From Pseudomonas benzenivorans (lineage in GTDB: Bacteria > Pseudomonadota > Gammaproteobacteria > Pseudomonadales > Pseudomonadaceae), in contig NZ_CP073346.1 of assembly GCF_024397895.1 (NCBI RefSeq), forward strand, positions 1,240,001 to 1,304,000: a DNA stretch of 64,000 bases, given 5' to 3'. The first letter of the stretch is position 1. Each line of letters opens with the position of its first letter. A model generated the notes under the pieces. That model did not search any database. It was not told the origin of the DNA and saw nothing but the letters and a program-made list of their open reading frames with translations. A program made the translations under genes and the position numbers. Positions 1-8,478 of this stretch are shown here, piece after piece.

Positions 1-136
1 ATCCAACGGGCGCTATCGGATAACCTCCGAGCCCGATTGCGGGCGGCAACGCCGTTTTTGGCACAGTCGAAAGTCTAGTGCGGGGCTATAGTCGGCAGAA
101 CCGACTTTTTATTCAGGAAATTGAATACTTGCCGTT

Positions 137-1087
137 ATGGTTAAACACACTGAACCCGATCAGACGCTGATCAAGATGCCCTCGCTGCGCGCGGTGAAGT
201 CCTTCGTGGCCGCGGCCAAGTACCAGAACTTCACCCGTGCCGCCGAGGCCCTGTGCGTGACCCAGGCGGCGATCAGCCGGCAGATTCGCGAGCTGGAGAC
301 CTACCTGGGCGCCGAGCTGTTCAAGCGCGCCGGCCGCGCGGTGGAGCTGACCGCCGCCGGCGCCATCTTCTTCGATGCCGCCCAGCTGTCGTTCGTCAAC
401 ATCGCCCAGGCGGCCGAGCGCATCCGCAGCCGCAACGTCGGCAAGCGGGTGCTGACCCTGTGCTGCTCGCCGGCGTTCTCGGCCATGTGGCTGGCGCACC
501 GCCTCCCGAGCTTCTTCAGCGCCAACCCGGACGTCGACCTCAACCTGATCACCACGCAGAACTTCCTGTCCATGGAACCCGGGGTGCGCCCGGACATCTT
601 CATCACCAAGATGGCCAAGATCCGCGCCGGCTACCGCAGCCTGCCGATGTTCCACGACGTCATCTACCCGGTGTGCACCCCGCGCTACCTGGAACAGCAC
701 CCGGAGCTCGGCAGCCTGGAGGGGCTGCGCGACAGCGTGCTGCTCAACCTCAGCCCCTACGGCCGCTCGCAGGTGGCCGAGCACGTCGACTGGGGCGTCT
801 GGCTGGCCTTCCACGACGTCGATATCGAGGCGCGCGGCAGCGACAGCCCGCACTTCTTCAACGCCAACGACTACAACATGCTGGTGCAGATGGTCCTCAA
901 CCACCAGGGCGTGGCCCTGGGCTGGCACCACCTGGTCGGTCATCTGGTCGAGCAGGGCCTGCTGGTGCGTCCGGTGCCCGAGCAGGTGGTGCACAAGGAG
1001 AGCCAGCACTACCTGACCTTCAACGAAGACAAGGAAGACGACGAGGCCTGTTGCCGCCTTCGCGACTGGCTGATGGAGCAACTTTGA
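137..1087 (+). CDS. LysR-family transcriptional regulator
   Basis: A 316-residue protein with the LysR layout: an N-terminal winged helix-turn-helix (about residues 18-75, containing FTRAAEALCVTQAAISRQI) followed by an effector-binding domain. The N-terminal segment resembles the GcvA-like branch. It is the first gene before a co-oriented DapA/oxidase/aldehyde dehydrogenase cluster, so it probably regulates that cluster, but it has its own terminator and is a separate transcript. The ATG at 137 has no clear ribosome binding site; a second ATG at 176 (Met-Pro-Ser-Leu) is a possible alternative start that keeps the whole DNA-binding domain. The ligand is unknown. Confidence 0.93.
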   Translation: MVKHTEPDQTLIKMPSLRAVKSFVAAAKYQNFTRAAEALCVTQAAISRQIRELETYLGAELFKRAGRAVELTAAGAIFFDAAQLSFVNIAQAAERIRSRNVGKRVLTLCCSPAFSAMWLAHRLPSFFSANPDVDLNLITTQNFLSMEPGVRPDIFITKMAKIRAGYRSLPMFHDVIYPVCTPRYLEQHPELGSLEGLRDSVLLNLSPYGRSQVAEHVDWGVWLAFHDVDIEARGSDSPHFFNANDYNMLVQMVLNHQGVALGWHHLVGHLVEQGLLVRPVPEQVVHKESQHYLTFNEDKEDDEACCRLRDWLMEQL

Positions 1088-1183
1088 TAACGGCCGGTTA
1101 TTGGCTGCCACAACCCCACGTTATCCATATCCAGTACAAGGCGAGTTGAACTTTCAAGCGTTCGCCTTCCCCCCAATAAGAGG

Positions 1184-1207
1184 ACCTGCCTGGCGCAGGT
1201 TTTTTTA
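1184..1207 (+). terminator. Rho-independent terminator after the LysR gene
   Basis: The stem ACCTGC/GCAGGT with a five-base loop is followed directly by seven T residues. It separates the regulator from the downstream catabolic genes. The remaining leader up to 1353 contains the AT-rich palindrome TTAATTAA at 1251-1258, a plausible part of the promoter or LysR operator of the downstream genes. Confidence 0.8.
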
Positions 1208-1353
1208 TGCCTGAAGCCCCCATTCTCGGCCCATCCATAACCTTTGATTATTAATTAACGGCCCTAAATGTTTCTTGTTGCCGGGCGCAGAACGGCCGTA
1301 ACCTTTTTCTCGAAATCGACCCAACATTCAACTTCTTGGAATCAGGTGATCGC

Positions 1354-2244
1354 ATGAACTTCGATGGTATTTGGACTCCCGTGGTAACGCCCTTCAACCA
1401 GGATGGGGCGATCAACTTCGCCGCCCTGCGCGAGGTCATCGACAGCCTGATCGGCGACGGCGTGCACGGCCTGATCATCGGCGGCACCACCGGCGAGTAC
1501 TACGCCCTGAGCAATGCCGAGCGCAAGCAGCTGTTCGACGCGGTCGCCGAGCAGGCCAAGGGCCGCATCACCCTGATGGCCGGGATCAACGCCACCAGCA
1601 CCGAGGAAAGCCTGGACCTGGGCCGCTACGCCAAGGCCGCCGGCTACGACTGCATCCTCCTGGCCGCGCCCTACTACTGCCAGCCGACCCAGGAAGAACT
1701 GCTGGCCCATGCCCTGTGCGTCGACGATGCCCTGGACATGCCGATCATGCTCTACAACTTCCCGGCCCGTACCGGCACGCCGATGAGCTTCGAGTTCATC
1801 GACGCCCTCAAGGGCCGGCCGAACTTCCAGGCGATCAAGGAGAGCACCGGCTCGATCGAGCGCATGCACACCCTGACCCAGGAATACGCCGACCAGCTGC
1901 AGACCAGCTGCGGCATGGACGACCAGGTGCTGGAGTACTTCACCTGGGGTGCGCGCAGCTGGGTCTGCGGCGCCTCCAACTTCCTCGCCCGCGAGCACGT
2001 GGCCCTGTACCAGGCCTGCGTGGTCGAGCAGGACATGCTCAAGGGTCGCCAGCTGGCCCAGCGCCTGTTGCCGATGCTCAACCTGCTCGAGGGCGGCGGC
2101 AAGTTCTGCCAGTACATCAAGCAGGGCTGCGAGTTGGCCGGCCTGCCGGTGGGCGTGACCCGCCGTCCCCTGCTGCCGCTGAACGACGCCGAGAAGTCCG
2201 CCTTCAAGCAGACCTACGAGCAGCTCATCGCCCATCGCGGCTAA
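1354..2244 (+). CDS. DapA-family (dihydrodipicolinate synthase/N-acetylneuraminate lyase) protein
   Basis: A 296-residue class I aldolase-fold enzyme. The family signatures are visible: the T-T-G loop at residues 45-47 (GGTTGE), the catalytic tyrosine at 134 (LYNFPARTG) and the Schiff-base lysine at 162 (AIKES). The real dapA is a housekeeping gene; the setting here (LysR, FAD oxidase, aldehyde dehydrogenase) points instead to a catabolic lyase or deaminase, such as the one acting on pyrroline-4-hydroxy-2-carboxylate in hydroxyproline breakdown. That specificity is inference. I chose the ATG at 1354 rather than an in-frame TTG at 1336. The next gene starts 25 bp downstream. Confidence 0.9.
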   Translation: MNFDGIWTPVVTPFNQDGAINFAALREVIDSLIGDGVHGLIIGGTTGEYYALSNAERKQLFDAVAEQAKGRITLMAGINATSTEESLDLGRYAKAAGYDCILLAAPYYCQPTQEELLAHALCVDDALDMPIMLYNFPARTGTPMSFEFIDALKGRPNFQAIKESTGSIERMHTLTQEYADQLQTSCGMDDQVLEYFTWGARSWVCGASNFLAREHVALYQACVVEQDMLKGRQLAQRLLPMLNLLEGGGKFCQYIKQGCELAGLPVGVTRRPLLPLNDAEKSAFKQTYEQLIAHRG

Positions 2245-2269
2245 CCCTTCGGGCGTGGAGGCACTCCCT

Positions 2270-3598
2270 ATGCAACTGCACTGCAATTCCCTGCCCCAGA
2301 ACGATGGGCGCTGCGGTTGGTACGAGACCCTGCCGCCACCGCCGCCGAGCACGCCGCTGCGCGGCACCGTACAGGCCGACTGGGTGGTGCTCGGCGCCGG
2401 CTACGCCGGCCTGGCCGCCGCCCGCCGTCTGGCCGAACTGCAGCCCGAGGCCTCGGTGGTGCTGATCGACGCCAAGCGCGTCGGCTTCGGCGCCGCCGGG
2501 CGCAACTCCGGCTTCATGGTCGACCTGCCCCACGACCTGACCTCCCACAGCTACACCAGCAGTCACGAGGCCGACCACAAGACCATCCGCCTGAGCCGCG
2601 GCGCCATCGACTACACCCGCGAGATCGTCCAGCGCCACGGCATCGACTGCGACTGGCGCGAGCAGGGCAAGCTGCATGGCGCGGCCAACGAGCGCGGTGG
2701 CCTGGCCCTGGATGAATTCGCCAAGGGCCTGAGCGTCCTCGGCGAGCCCTATCGCCTGCTCGATGCCGGGCAGATGAAGGCCGTCACCGGCAGCGACTTC
2801 TACCAGGCCGGCCTGCATGCGCCGGGTGCGGTGCTGGTGCAGCCGGCGGCGCTGGCGCGCGGTTTGGGCCAGAGCCTGCCAGCCAACGTGCGGCTGTTCG
2901 AGGAAAGCCCGGTGCTGGACATCGTGGTGGGCAAGCCGCACACCCTGACCACCGCCGAGGGCTGCGTGAAGGCGCCGCGCCTGGTGCTGGCCAACAACGC
3001 CTATGCCTCGAGTTTCGGTGAGCTGGGCCTCAAGGGTCGCCTGCTGCCGGTGTACACCTACGGCAGCATGACCCGCCAGCTGACCGAGGAAGAGCAGGCG
3101 CGCCTGGGCGGTGAGCAGAGCTGGGGCCTGATTCCGGCCGACCCGCTGGGCTCCACCGTGCGCCGCCTGGCCAATGGGCGCATCTGCGTGCGCAACTCCT
3201 TCACCTACAACCCGGACGTGCACGCCTCGGCTGGCACCCTGCAACGGGTGCTCAAGGCCCACCGCACCTCCTTCGCGCGGCGCTTCCCGATGCTCCCGGA
3301 GGTCGACTTCGAATACACCTGGGGCGGCGCCCTGTGCCTCTCGCGCAACGCCGGCTCGGTGTTCGGCGAGCTCGCCCCCGGCGTGTTCGGCGCCATGTGC
3401 TGCAACGGCCTGGGCCTGACCCGCGGCACCATCTCCGGCAAGTTGATCGCCGAGTACGCCCTGGGGATGGACAGCGACCTGCTGAGCATCATGCTGGAAC
3501 AGCCCAAGCCCAGCCGCAATCCGCCCGAACCCCTGCTCGGGATCGGCGTGCGCTCCTCCATCGCCTGGAAAGAGTGGTCCGCCGGCGTAGAACTCTGA
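2270..3598 (+). CDS. FAD-dependent oxidoreductase (DAO family, gamma-glutamylputrescine oxidase-like)
   Basis: A 442-residue flavoprotein of the D-amino-acid oxidase/glycine oxidase fold. The dinucleotide-binding GAGYAG motif is at residues 42-47, followed by an acidic strand end, and the C-terminal FAD contact (CCNGLGLTRGT) is present. The overall shape and length resemble PuuB-type amine oxidases. It would oxidise a secondary amine or amino acid, feeding an aldehyde or ketimine to the flanking aldehyde dehydrogenase or DapA-family enzyme. The ATG at 2270 is preceded by GGAG; an in-frame GTG at 2255 overlaps that ribosome binding site and is less likely. The substrate is unknown. Confidence 0.88.
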   Translation: MQLHCNSLPQNDGRCGWYETLPPPPPSTPLRGTVQADWVVLGAGYAGLAAARRLAELQPEASVVLIDAKRVGFGAAGRNSGFMVDLPHDLTSHSYTSSHEADHKTIRLSRGAIDYTREIVQRHGIDCDWREQGKLHGAANERGGLALDEFAKGLSVLGEPYRLLDAGQMKAVTGSDFYQAGLHAPGAVLVQPAALARGLGQSLPANVRLFEESPVLDIVVGKPHTLTTAEGCVKAPRLVLANNAYASSFGELGLKGRLLPVYTYGSMTRQLTEEEQARLGGEQSWGLIPADPLGSTVRRLANGRICVRNSFTYNPDVHASAGTLQRVLKAHRTSFARRFPMLPEVDFEYTWGGALCLSRNAGSVFGELAPGVFGAMCCNGLGLTRGTISGKLIAEYALGMDSDLLSIMLEQPKPSRNPPEPLLGIGVRSSIAWKEWSAGVEL

Positions 3599-3626
3599 AA
3601 CTGTCCCAATCTTCAGGAGAACAACA

Positions 3627-5129
3627 ATGACTGACGCCCTCACCCGCAGCGCCATCGACCAGCAGCTCGAGCGCCTGGAATACCGCAACCTGGCCTTCAT
3701 CAACGGCCGCTTCGTCGCCGCCCGTTCGGGCGCCACCTTCGCCACCCTCAACCCGGCCACCGGCCAGGTGCTGACCGAGGTCGCCGCCTGCGACGCCGAG
3801 GACATCGATGCCGCCGTGCAGGCCGCCCGCGCCGCCTTCGACGCCGGGGTCTGGTCGAAGCTGGCGCCGGCCGAGCGCAAGGCCATCATGCTGCGCTTCG
3901 CCGACCTGATCGATGCCAATCGCCTGGAACTGTCGGTACTGGAGTCCCTGGAGGCCGGCAAGCCGGTCGGCGAGTGCTTCGGCATCGACATCCCCGACAC
4001 CGCCAACACCATCCGCTGGCACGCCGAGGCCGGCGACAAGCTGTACGACGCCATCTCGCCGTCCAGCCCGGGCAACGTGGGCATGATCCGCCGCGAGCCG
4101 ATCGGCGTGGTCGGCGCCGTGCTGCCGTGGAACTTCCCCTGCATGATGGCCGGCTGGAAGCTCGGCCCGGCGCTGATCACCGGCAACAGCGTGGTCCTCA
4201 AGCCCGCCGAGCTGACCTCCCTGGCCACCCTGCGCCTGGCCGAGCTGGCCTTCGAGGCCGGCATCCCGGCCGGCGTGCTCAACGTGGTGCCGGGCCTGGG
4301 CCACACCGCCGGCAAGGCCATCGGCCTGCACCCGGACATCGACCTGGCGGCCTTCACCGGCTCCACCGAGGTCGGCCGGCTGTTCCTCGAGTACTCGGCC
4401 AAGAGCAACCTCAAGCGCGTGGTGCTGGAGTGCGGCGGCAAGAACCCCCAGGTGGTGATGGGCGATGCCGGCGACCTTTCGGCAGTGGCCGGCAACGTGC
4501 TCGCCGCAGCCTTCTGGAACATGGGTGAGAACTGCTCGGCCGGCTCCCGGCTGATCGTTCATCGCTCGCTCAAGGATGCGCTGCTCAAGGAAATGCTCAG
4601 CCAGCTGGAAGACTGGGCCACCGGCGACCCGCTGGACCCGAGCGTACGCCTCGGGGCGCTGATCGAAGAGGCGCACATGGCCAAGGTCCTGGGGCATATC
4701 GAGCAGGCCAAGGCCGAGGGCTGCAAGCTGGTCACCGGTGGCGTGCGCCTGCATGCCGAGAGCGGCGGCTATTTCGTCGCCCCGACCATCTTCGAAGCCG
4801 ACTCCAACGCCGCCTCGGTGGCCCAGGAAGAGATCTTCGGCCCGGTGCTGGCGGTGATCGCCTTCGACACCGAAGAAGAGGCCATCGCCATCGCCAACGA
4901 CACCTGCTACGGCCTGGCCGCCTCCCTGTGGACCGCCAACATCAACACCGCCCACCGCATGTCGGCGGCCATCCGCGCCGGCACCGTGTCGGTCAACTGC
5001 TTCTCCGAGGGCGACATCTGCACCCCGTTCGGCGGCTACAAGCAGTCCGGCTTCGGCGGCCGCGACAAGTCGATCTATGCCCACGACCAGTACTGCGAGT
5101 TGAAGACCACCTGGATCCAGTTGTCCTGA
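3627..5129 (+). CDS. NAD(P)-dependent aldehyde dehydrogenase (PuuC-like)
   Basis: A 500-residue aldehyde dehydrogenase of full family length. The oxyanion motif PWNFP, the general base Glu268 (VLECGGKNPQ) and the catalytic Cys303 (NMGENCSAGSR) are all present. The closest named family I recognise is gamma-glutamyl-gamma-aminobutyraldehyde dehydrogenase (PuuC/AldH); related enzymes act on other omega-amino or semialdehyde substrates. It starts 28 bp after the oxidase gene behind AGGAG, so the two are probably co-transcribed and work consecutively: oxidase makes an aldehyde, this enzyme oxidises it to the acid. Confidence 0.92.
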   Translation: MTDALTRSAIDQQLERLEYRNLAFINGRFVAARSGATFATLNPATGQVLTEVAACDAEDIDAAVQAARAAFDAGVWSKLAPAERKAIMLRFADLIDANRLELSVLESLEAGKPVGECFGIDIPDTANTIRWHAEAGDKLYDAISPSSPGNVGMIRREPIGVVGAVLPWNFPCMMAGWKLGPALITGNSVVLKPAELTSLATLRLAELAFEAGIPAGVLNVVPGLGHTAGKAIGLHPDIDLAAFTGSTEVGRLFLEYSAKSNLKRVVLECGGKNPQVVMGDAGDLSAVAGNVLAAAFWNMGENCSAGSRLIVHRSLKDALLKEMLSQLEDWATGDPLDPSVRLGALIEEAHMAKVLGHIEQAKAEGCKLVTGGVRLHAESGGYFVAPTIFEADSNAASVAQEEIFGPVLAVIAFDTEEEAIAIANDTCYGLAASLWTANINTAHRMSAAIRAGTVSVNCFSEGDICTPFGGYKQSGFGGRDKSIYAHDQYCELKTTWIQLS

Positions 5130-5176
5130 CGCCAGCCTCTCCCGGCCGCACCCGCGGCCGCTCCCCCTAGATCGAC

Positions 5177-5210
5177 AGTCCCCTCCCGGCAACCGCCGGC
5201 GAGGGGGCTT
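5177..5210 (+). terminator. Hairpin after the aldehyde dehydrogenase gene
   Basis: AGTCCCCTC pairs with GAGGGGGCT around an inner CCGGC/GCCGG stem. Only a short T-poor tail follows, so termination would be partial and read-through into the reductase gene is possible. Confidence 0.5.
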
Positions 5211-5232
5211 TGCCTATTGCCGAGAAACGCCC

Positions 5233-6342
5233 ATGCACAGCCTCACCAGCAGTGATTACCTCAACCCGGTCAGCACCCAGACCTGGGCCAACGGCCGCCA
5301 TCTGGTACGCTGCCTCAAGGTCATCCGGGAAACCGCGGACGTCATCACCTACTGCTTCAGCATGCAGGAGCCGGTGCTGTTCTTCTTCAAGCCCGGGCAG
5401 TTCGTCACCCTGGAGCTGGAGATCGACGGCGAGCAGGTGATGCGCTCCTACACCATCTCCAGCGCGCCCTCGATTCCCTACAGCTTCTCCATCACGATCA
5501 AGCGTGTGCCCGGCGGCCTAGTATCGAACTGGCTGCACGAACACCTGAAGGAAGGCGAGGTGATCGCCGTGCACGGCCCGGTCGGCCAGTTCAACTGCAT
5601 CGACTACCCGGCCGACAAGGTGCTGCTGCTCTCCGGCGGCGTCGGCATCACCCCGGTGATGTCCATGGCCCGTTGGTTTTTCAACACCAACAGCGAAGTC
5701 GACATGGTGTTCGCCCACAGCGCGCGCACCCCGGCCGACATCATCTACCGAGCCGAACTGGACTACATGTCCACGCGCATCGACAACTTCAAGCTGCACC
5801 TGATCTGCGAACGCAACGAGACCGGGCAGATCTGGGGCGGCTACCGCGGCTTCCTCAGCCGCGAGATGCTCCAGCTGATCGCCCCGGACTTCCTCGAGCG
5901 CGAGGTGTTCTGCTGCGGCCCGGCGTCCTACATGCGCGCCGTGCGGCGCCTGCTCACCGAGGCCGGCTACGACATGGCGCGCTACCACGAGGAGTCTTTC
6001 GGCGAGACGCCTGCCGAGGACATTGCCAGCGCCGAGGAACAGGCGGCAGAGGCCCAGGCCCTGGCCGACGAACCCCAGGTCAGTCACTGGGTGACCTTCA
6101 GCGACTCTGGAAAATCGGTGCAGGCGCCACTGGGTGCGACCCTCTACGAGGCGGCCGCCAGTGCCGGCCTGACCATTCCCAAGGCCTGCGGCATGGGCAT
6201 CTGCGGCACCTGCAAGGTGCGCGTGGCAAGCGGCGAGACCGCCATGGAGCACAACGGCGGCATCAGCGAGGAAGAGATCGCCGAGGGCTTCGTGCTGAGC
6301 TGCTGCACCCGGGTCACCGGCGCCGTCGAGGTGGAGTACTAG
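5233..6342 (+). CDS. Hybrid flavin/2Fe-2S reductase, GbcB-like
   Basis: A 369-residue class IA Rieske-oxygenase reductase: FAD-binding barrel (RSYTISS, about residues 75-81), NAD-binding domain (SGGVGITPVMSM), then a C-terminal plant-type ferredoxin with cysteines at 319, 324, 327 and about 357. The sequence closely follows what I remember of GbcB, the reductase of glycine-betaine N-demethylase, including the N-terminal TQTWANGRH segment. It would pass electrons from NAD(P)H to a Rieske oxygenase, yet no oxygenase gene is adjacent. It lies 104 bp after the aldehyde dehydrogenase gene with a hairpin between. A role in demethylating a betaine or N-methyl amino acid is inference. Confidence 0.85.
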   Translation: MHSLTSSDYLNPVSTQTWANGRHLVRCLKVIRETADVITYCFSMQEPVLFFFKPGQFVTLELEIDGEQVMRSYTISSAPSIPYSFSITIKRVPGGLVSNWLHEHLKEGEVIAVHGPVGQFNCIDYPADKVLLLSGGVGITPVMSMARWFFNTNSEVDMVFAHSARTPADIIYRAELDYMSTRIDNFKLHLICERNETGQIWGGYRGFLSREMLQLIAPDFLEREVFCCGPASYMRAVRRLLTEAGYDMARYHEESFGETPAEDIASAEEQAAEAQALADEPQVSHWVTFSDSGKSVQAPLGATLYEAAASAGLTIPKACGMGICGTCKVRVASGETAMEHNGGISEEEIAEGFVLSCCTRVTGAVEVEY

Positions 6343-6351
6343 AGACCGGCC

Positions 6352-7212
6352 TCAGAGCAGCGCCAGCTGCTCTCGAGTATCTGGCGGAGTCGGCTCCGGC
6401 AGCACCGCCAGGCCGGGCAAACGCTGCCTCAGCTGGGCATGAAAACGCCGCGCCAGCTGCGCCGCCAGGCGGTTGTCCGGGGTGTGCAGGAAGGCATAGG
6501 GGGTGCGCCCCGCCTCGATCCAGGCGGCGACCTTGTCCAGCCAGGGCGCCATAAAGGCATCGTTGGCCGCCAGCTCCGGGTGGCCGATGAAACGCAACTG
6601 CGGCGCCTGGCTGAAGGCGGTCGGGCGCACCGGCAGGCGCGGCTTCTTCGCCTGGGCATGGTGCACGGCGGGTTCGTCCGAGTTACAACTGAACAGCGCC
6701 CGCGAATCCAGGCAGATTCGCTCGATCCCCTGCCCCAGCAGCAGACGGTTGAGCGCCCGCTCCTCCTCGCCCCTGGCGAAGAACGCCGGGTGGCGCAGCT
6801 CCACCGCCAGATCGGCGCCCGCCCAGTGCTCGACGAAGGCAGCCAGCTCCCCCAGGCGCGACGGACCGAAGCTCGCCGGCAGTTGCAGCCAGAACGGCGC
6901 CACACGGTCGCCGAGGGGCGCGAGCAGGCGGCGAAAGCTGTCGGCGGCGCCCAGTTGCTCACGCAGATCGCCGCCATGGCTGATATCCCGCGGCAGTTTG
7001 GCGCAGAAGCGAAACTGCGCCGGCATCGCCGCGGCCCAGCGGGCGACGGTATCGGGCGAGGGACTGGCATAGAAGGTGGTGTTGCCCTCCACCGCATTGA
7101 ACAGCTGCGTGTAGAGCGGCAGGAAGTCGTGCGCCCGGGCGTTTTCCGGGTACAGCGAGCCGCGCCAGGCCGGCTCGCTCCAGGACGGGCATCCGAGGAA
7201 ATAGGGCAGCAC
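6352..7212 (-). CDS. DUF72 (YecE-like) family protein
   Basis: A 286-residue member of the DUF72 TIM-barrel family, recognised from the opening LGCPSWSEPAW segment, the EGNTTFYASPS motif and the later RFCAKLP and FLHTPDN segments. The biochemical role of the family is unknown. Its stop lies 9 bp from the convergent reductase gene, and its ATG overlaps the stop of the upstream 113-codon gene by one base, so those two are translationally coupled. I recall the same pair next to tsaB in P. aeruginosa. Confidence 0.85.
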   Translation of the reverse strand: MLPYFLGCPSWSEPAWRGSLYPENARAHDFLPLYTQLFNAVEGNTTFYASPSPDTVARWAAAMPAQFRFCAKLPRDISHGGDLREQLGAADSFRRLLAPLGDRVAPFWLQLPASFGPSRLGELAAFVEHWAGADLAVELRHPAFFARGEEERALNRLLLGQGIERICLDSRALFSCNSDEPAVHHAQAKKPRLPVRPTAFSQAPQLRFIGHPELAANDAFMAPWLDKVAAWIEAGRTPYAFLHTPDNRLAAQLARRFHAQLRQRLPGLAVLPEPTPPDTREQLALL

Positions 7213-7553
7213 TAGGCGTAGAGGTCGAGACCCAGCACCTGCTGCGCGTCGGACTCGCTGGCAAAGGCGGCGGTGCTGCTGTAGCTGGCGAGGGCCTGGG
7301 CGGCGCGGTTGCTCAGCGTGGGGCGGTAGTCGGGCTCCTGGGCCCGCGCCGACAGGTTGTCGCTGCCGCCGCTGGCGGCCTGAACCCGGCGCAATTGCGG
7401 CAGCTGCTCGAAGCCCTGGCTGCTGGCCGGTGCGGCCGGCTGCTCACGACGCGCCTCGACTTCCCGCTGGGTCTCGCGATAGGGCGTGACCGCCGTCCCC
7501 GAGCGGGGGCCGCGATCTGGCGAGTAGGGAGCGATGGAGCCGTCGATGCGCAT
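7212..7553 (-). CDS. Conserved hypothetical protein, 113 aa, low complexity
   Basis: A 113-residue protein rich in Pro, Arg, Ala, Gln and Ser, without a signal peptide or membrane segment; probably largely disordered, with a short structured C-terminus ending in LGLDLYA. I do not recognise a domain. It overlaps the DUF72 gene by one base, and I recall a similar small gene between tsaB and the DUF72 gene in other pseudomonads, which supports it as real. Confidence 0.65.
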   Translation of the reverse strand: MRIDGSIAPYSPDRGPRSGTAVTPYRETQREVEARREQPAAPASSQGFEQLPQLRRVQAASGGSDNLSARAQEPDYRPTLSNRAAQALASYSSTAAFASESDAQQVLGLDLYA

Positions 7554-7669
7554 CAGTTACTGCTCGGCCGGGTGGGCCAACTGTGTGGGATTTGACCAAT
7601 CTACCGCCGTCGACCCGGCTTGGCAATCGAGCACTGGGCCGCGAGCCGCGCCAGATCGGCCGCAGCCGA

Positions 7670-8350
7670 CTATTGCGGGGCCTTGGGCGTGGCGACCTGG
7701 TCGCGCAGGTACACTGGCTGCGCCTGGTCGGCCGGCAGCGCCTCGCCACGGGCCCAGGCGAAGCGGGCCAGGCTGAGCAGGTCTTCGGCGTGGGGCAGCA
7801 TCGCGCCGTCCTGTCCGGCCAGCATCGCCGGCAGCCGGGCGGCGTGAGTGCCCCAGCCGGTGCCGGCGCCGAACCAGTCGCCGGCGGCCTCGCGCGGCAG
7901 CCCGGCCAGCTCCGGCGGCAGCACCGCCTCGTCACCGAGCAGGCGCATCTCGCCCTGATCGGCGCGGTAGCAACCCCAGTAGACCTCGTCCATCCGCGCA
8001 TCGATGGCCGCGGCTACCTGCTGCGCGCCGTGCTCGCGCAGCGCCCGCTGCGCCAGCACGGCCAGATCGGAGATCGGCAGCACCGGTCTATCCAGGCCGA
8101 AAGCCAGGCCCTGGACCACGCCAATGGCGATGCGCACGCCGGTGAAGGCACCGGGTCCACGGCCGAAGGCGATGGCATCGACGGCCGACAGGGCGACACC
8201 CGCCTCGTCCAGCAACGTCTTGATCATCGGCAGCAGCCGCTGGGCGTGCAGGCGCGGAATCACTTCATAGTGGCTGTACACCCGGTCGTCATGCAGCAGG
8301 GCGACGGAGCAGGCTTCGGTGGCGGTATCGAGGGCCAGCAGAGTGGTCAT
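7670..8350 (-). CDS. tsaB: tRNA threonylcarbamoyladenosine biosynthesis protein TsaB
   Basis: A 226-residue ASKHA-fold protein with the TsaB signature start (TTLLALDTATEACSVAL) and the GRGPGAFTGVR motif. TsaB is the scaffold partner of TsaD in making the t6A37 modification of ANN-decoding tRNAs. A longer frame opens upstream, but the ATG at 8350 matches the conserved family start. In P. aeruginosa tsaB lies directly beside adk; here a phosphatase gene sits between them. Confidence 0.93.
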   Translation of the reverse strand: MTTLLALDTATEACSVALLHDDRVYSHYEVIPRLHAQRLLPMIKTLLDEAGVALSAVDAIAFGRGPGAFTGVRIAIGVVQGLAFGLDRPVLPISDLAVLAQRALREHGAQQVAAAIDARMDEVYWGCYRADQGEMRLLGDEAVLPPELAGLPREAAGDWFGAGTGWGTHAARLPAMLAGQDGAMLPHAEDLLSLARFAWARGEALPADQAQPVYLRDQVATPKAPQ

Positions 8351-8445
8351 GGCGAATGGGCAGACTGGAGATTGGCCGGGCATTAAAACGGTTTACGCGC
8401 GTTTTGGCCAGCCGCCGCCCCGTCATTGCGACGGCGCGGCAGTCT

Positions 8446-8472
8446 GGCACCCACCACCGGGGGGCGGGTGCC
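8446..8472 (-). terminator. Hairpin downstream of the phosphatase gene
   Basis: GGCACCC pairs with GGGTGCC just beyond the stop codon of the phosphorylcholine phosphatase gene. There is no T run after it on the minus strand, so its role as a terminator is uncertain. Confidence 0.35.
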
Positions 8473-8478
8473 TGGACT

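Noticed and set aside
3489..5192. 567-codon frame opposite the aldehyde dehydrogenase
   Set aside because: It is a shadow of the real gene, without homology or ribosome binding site.
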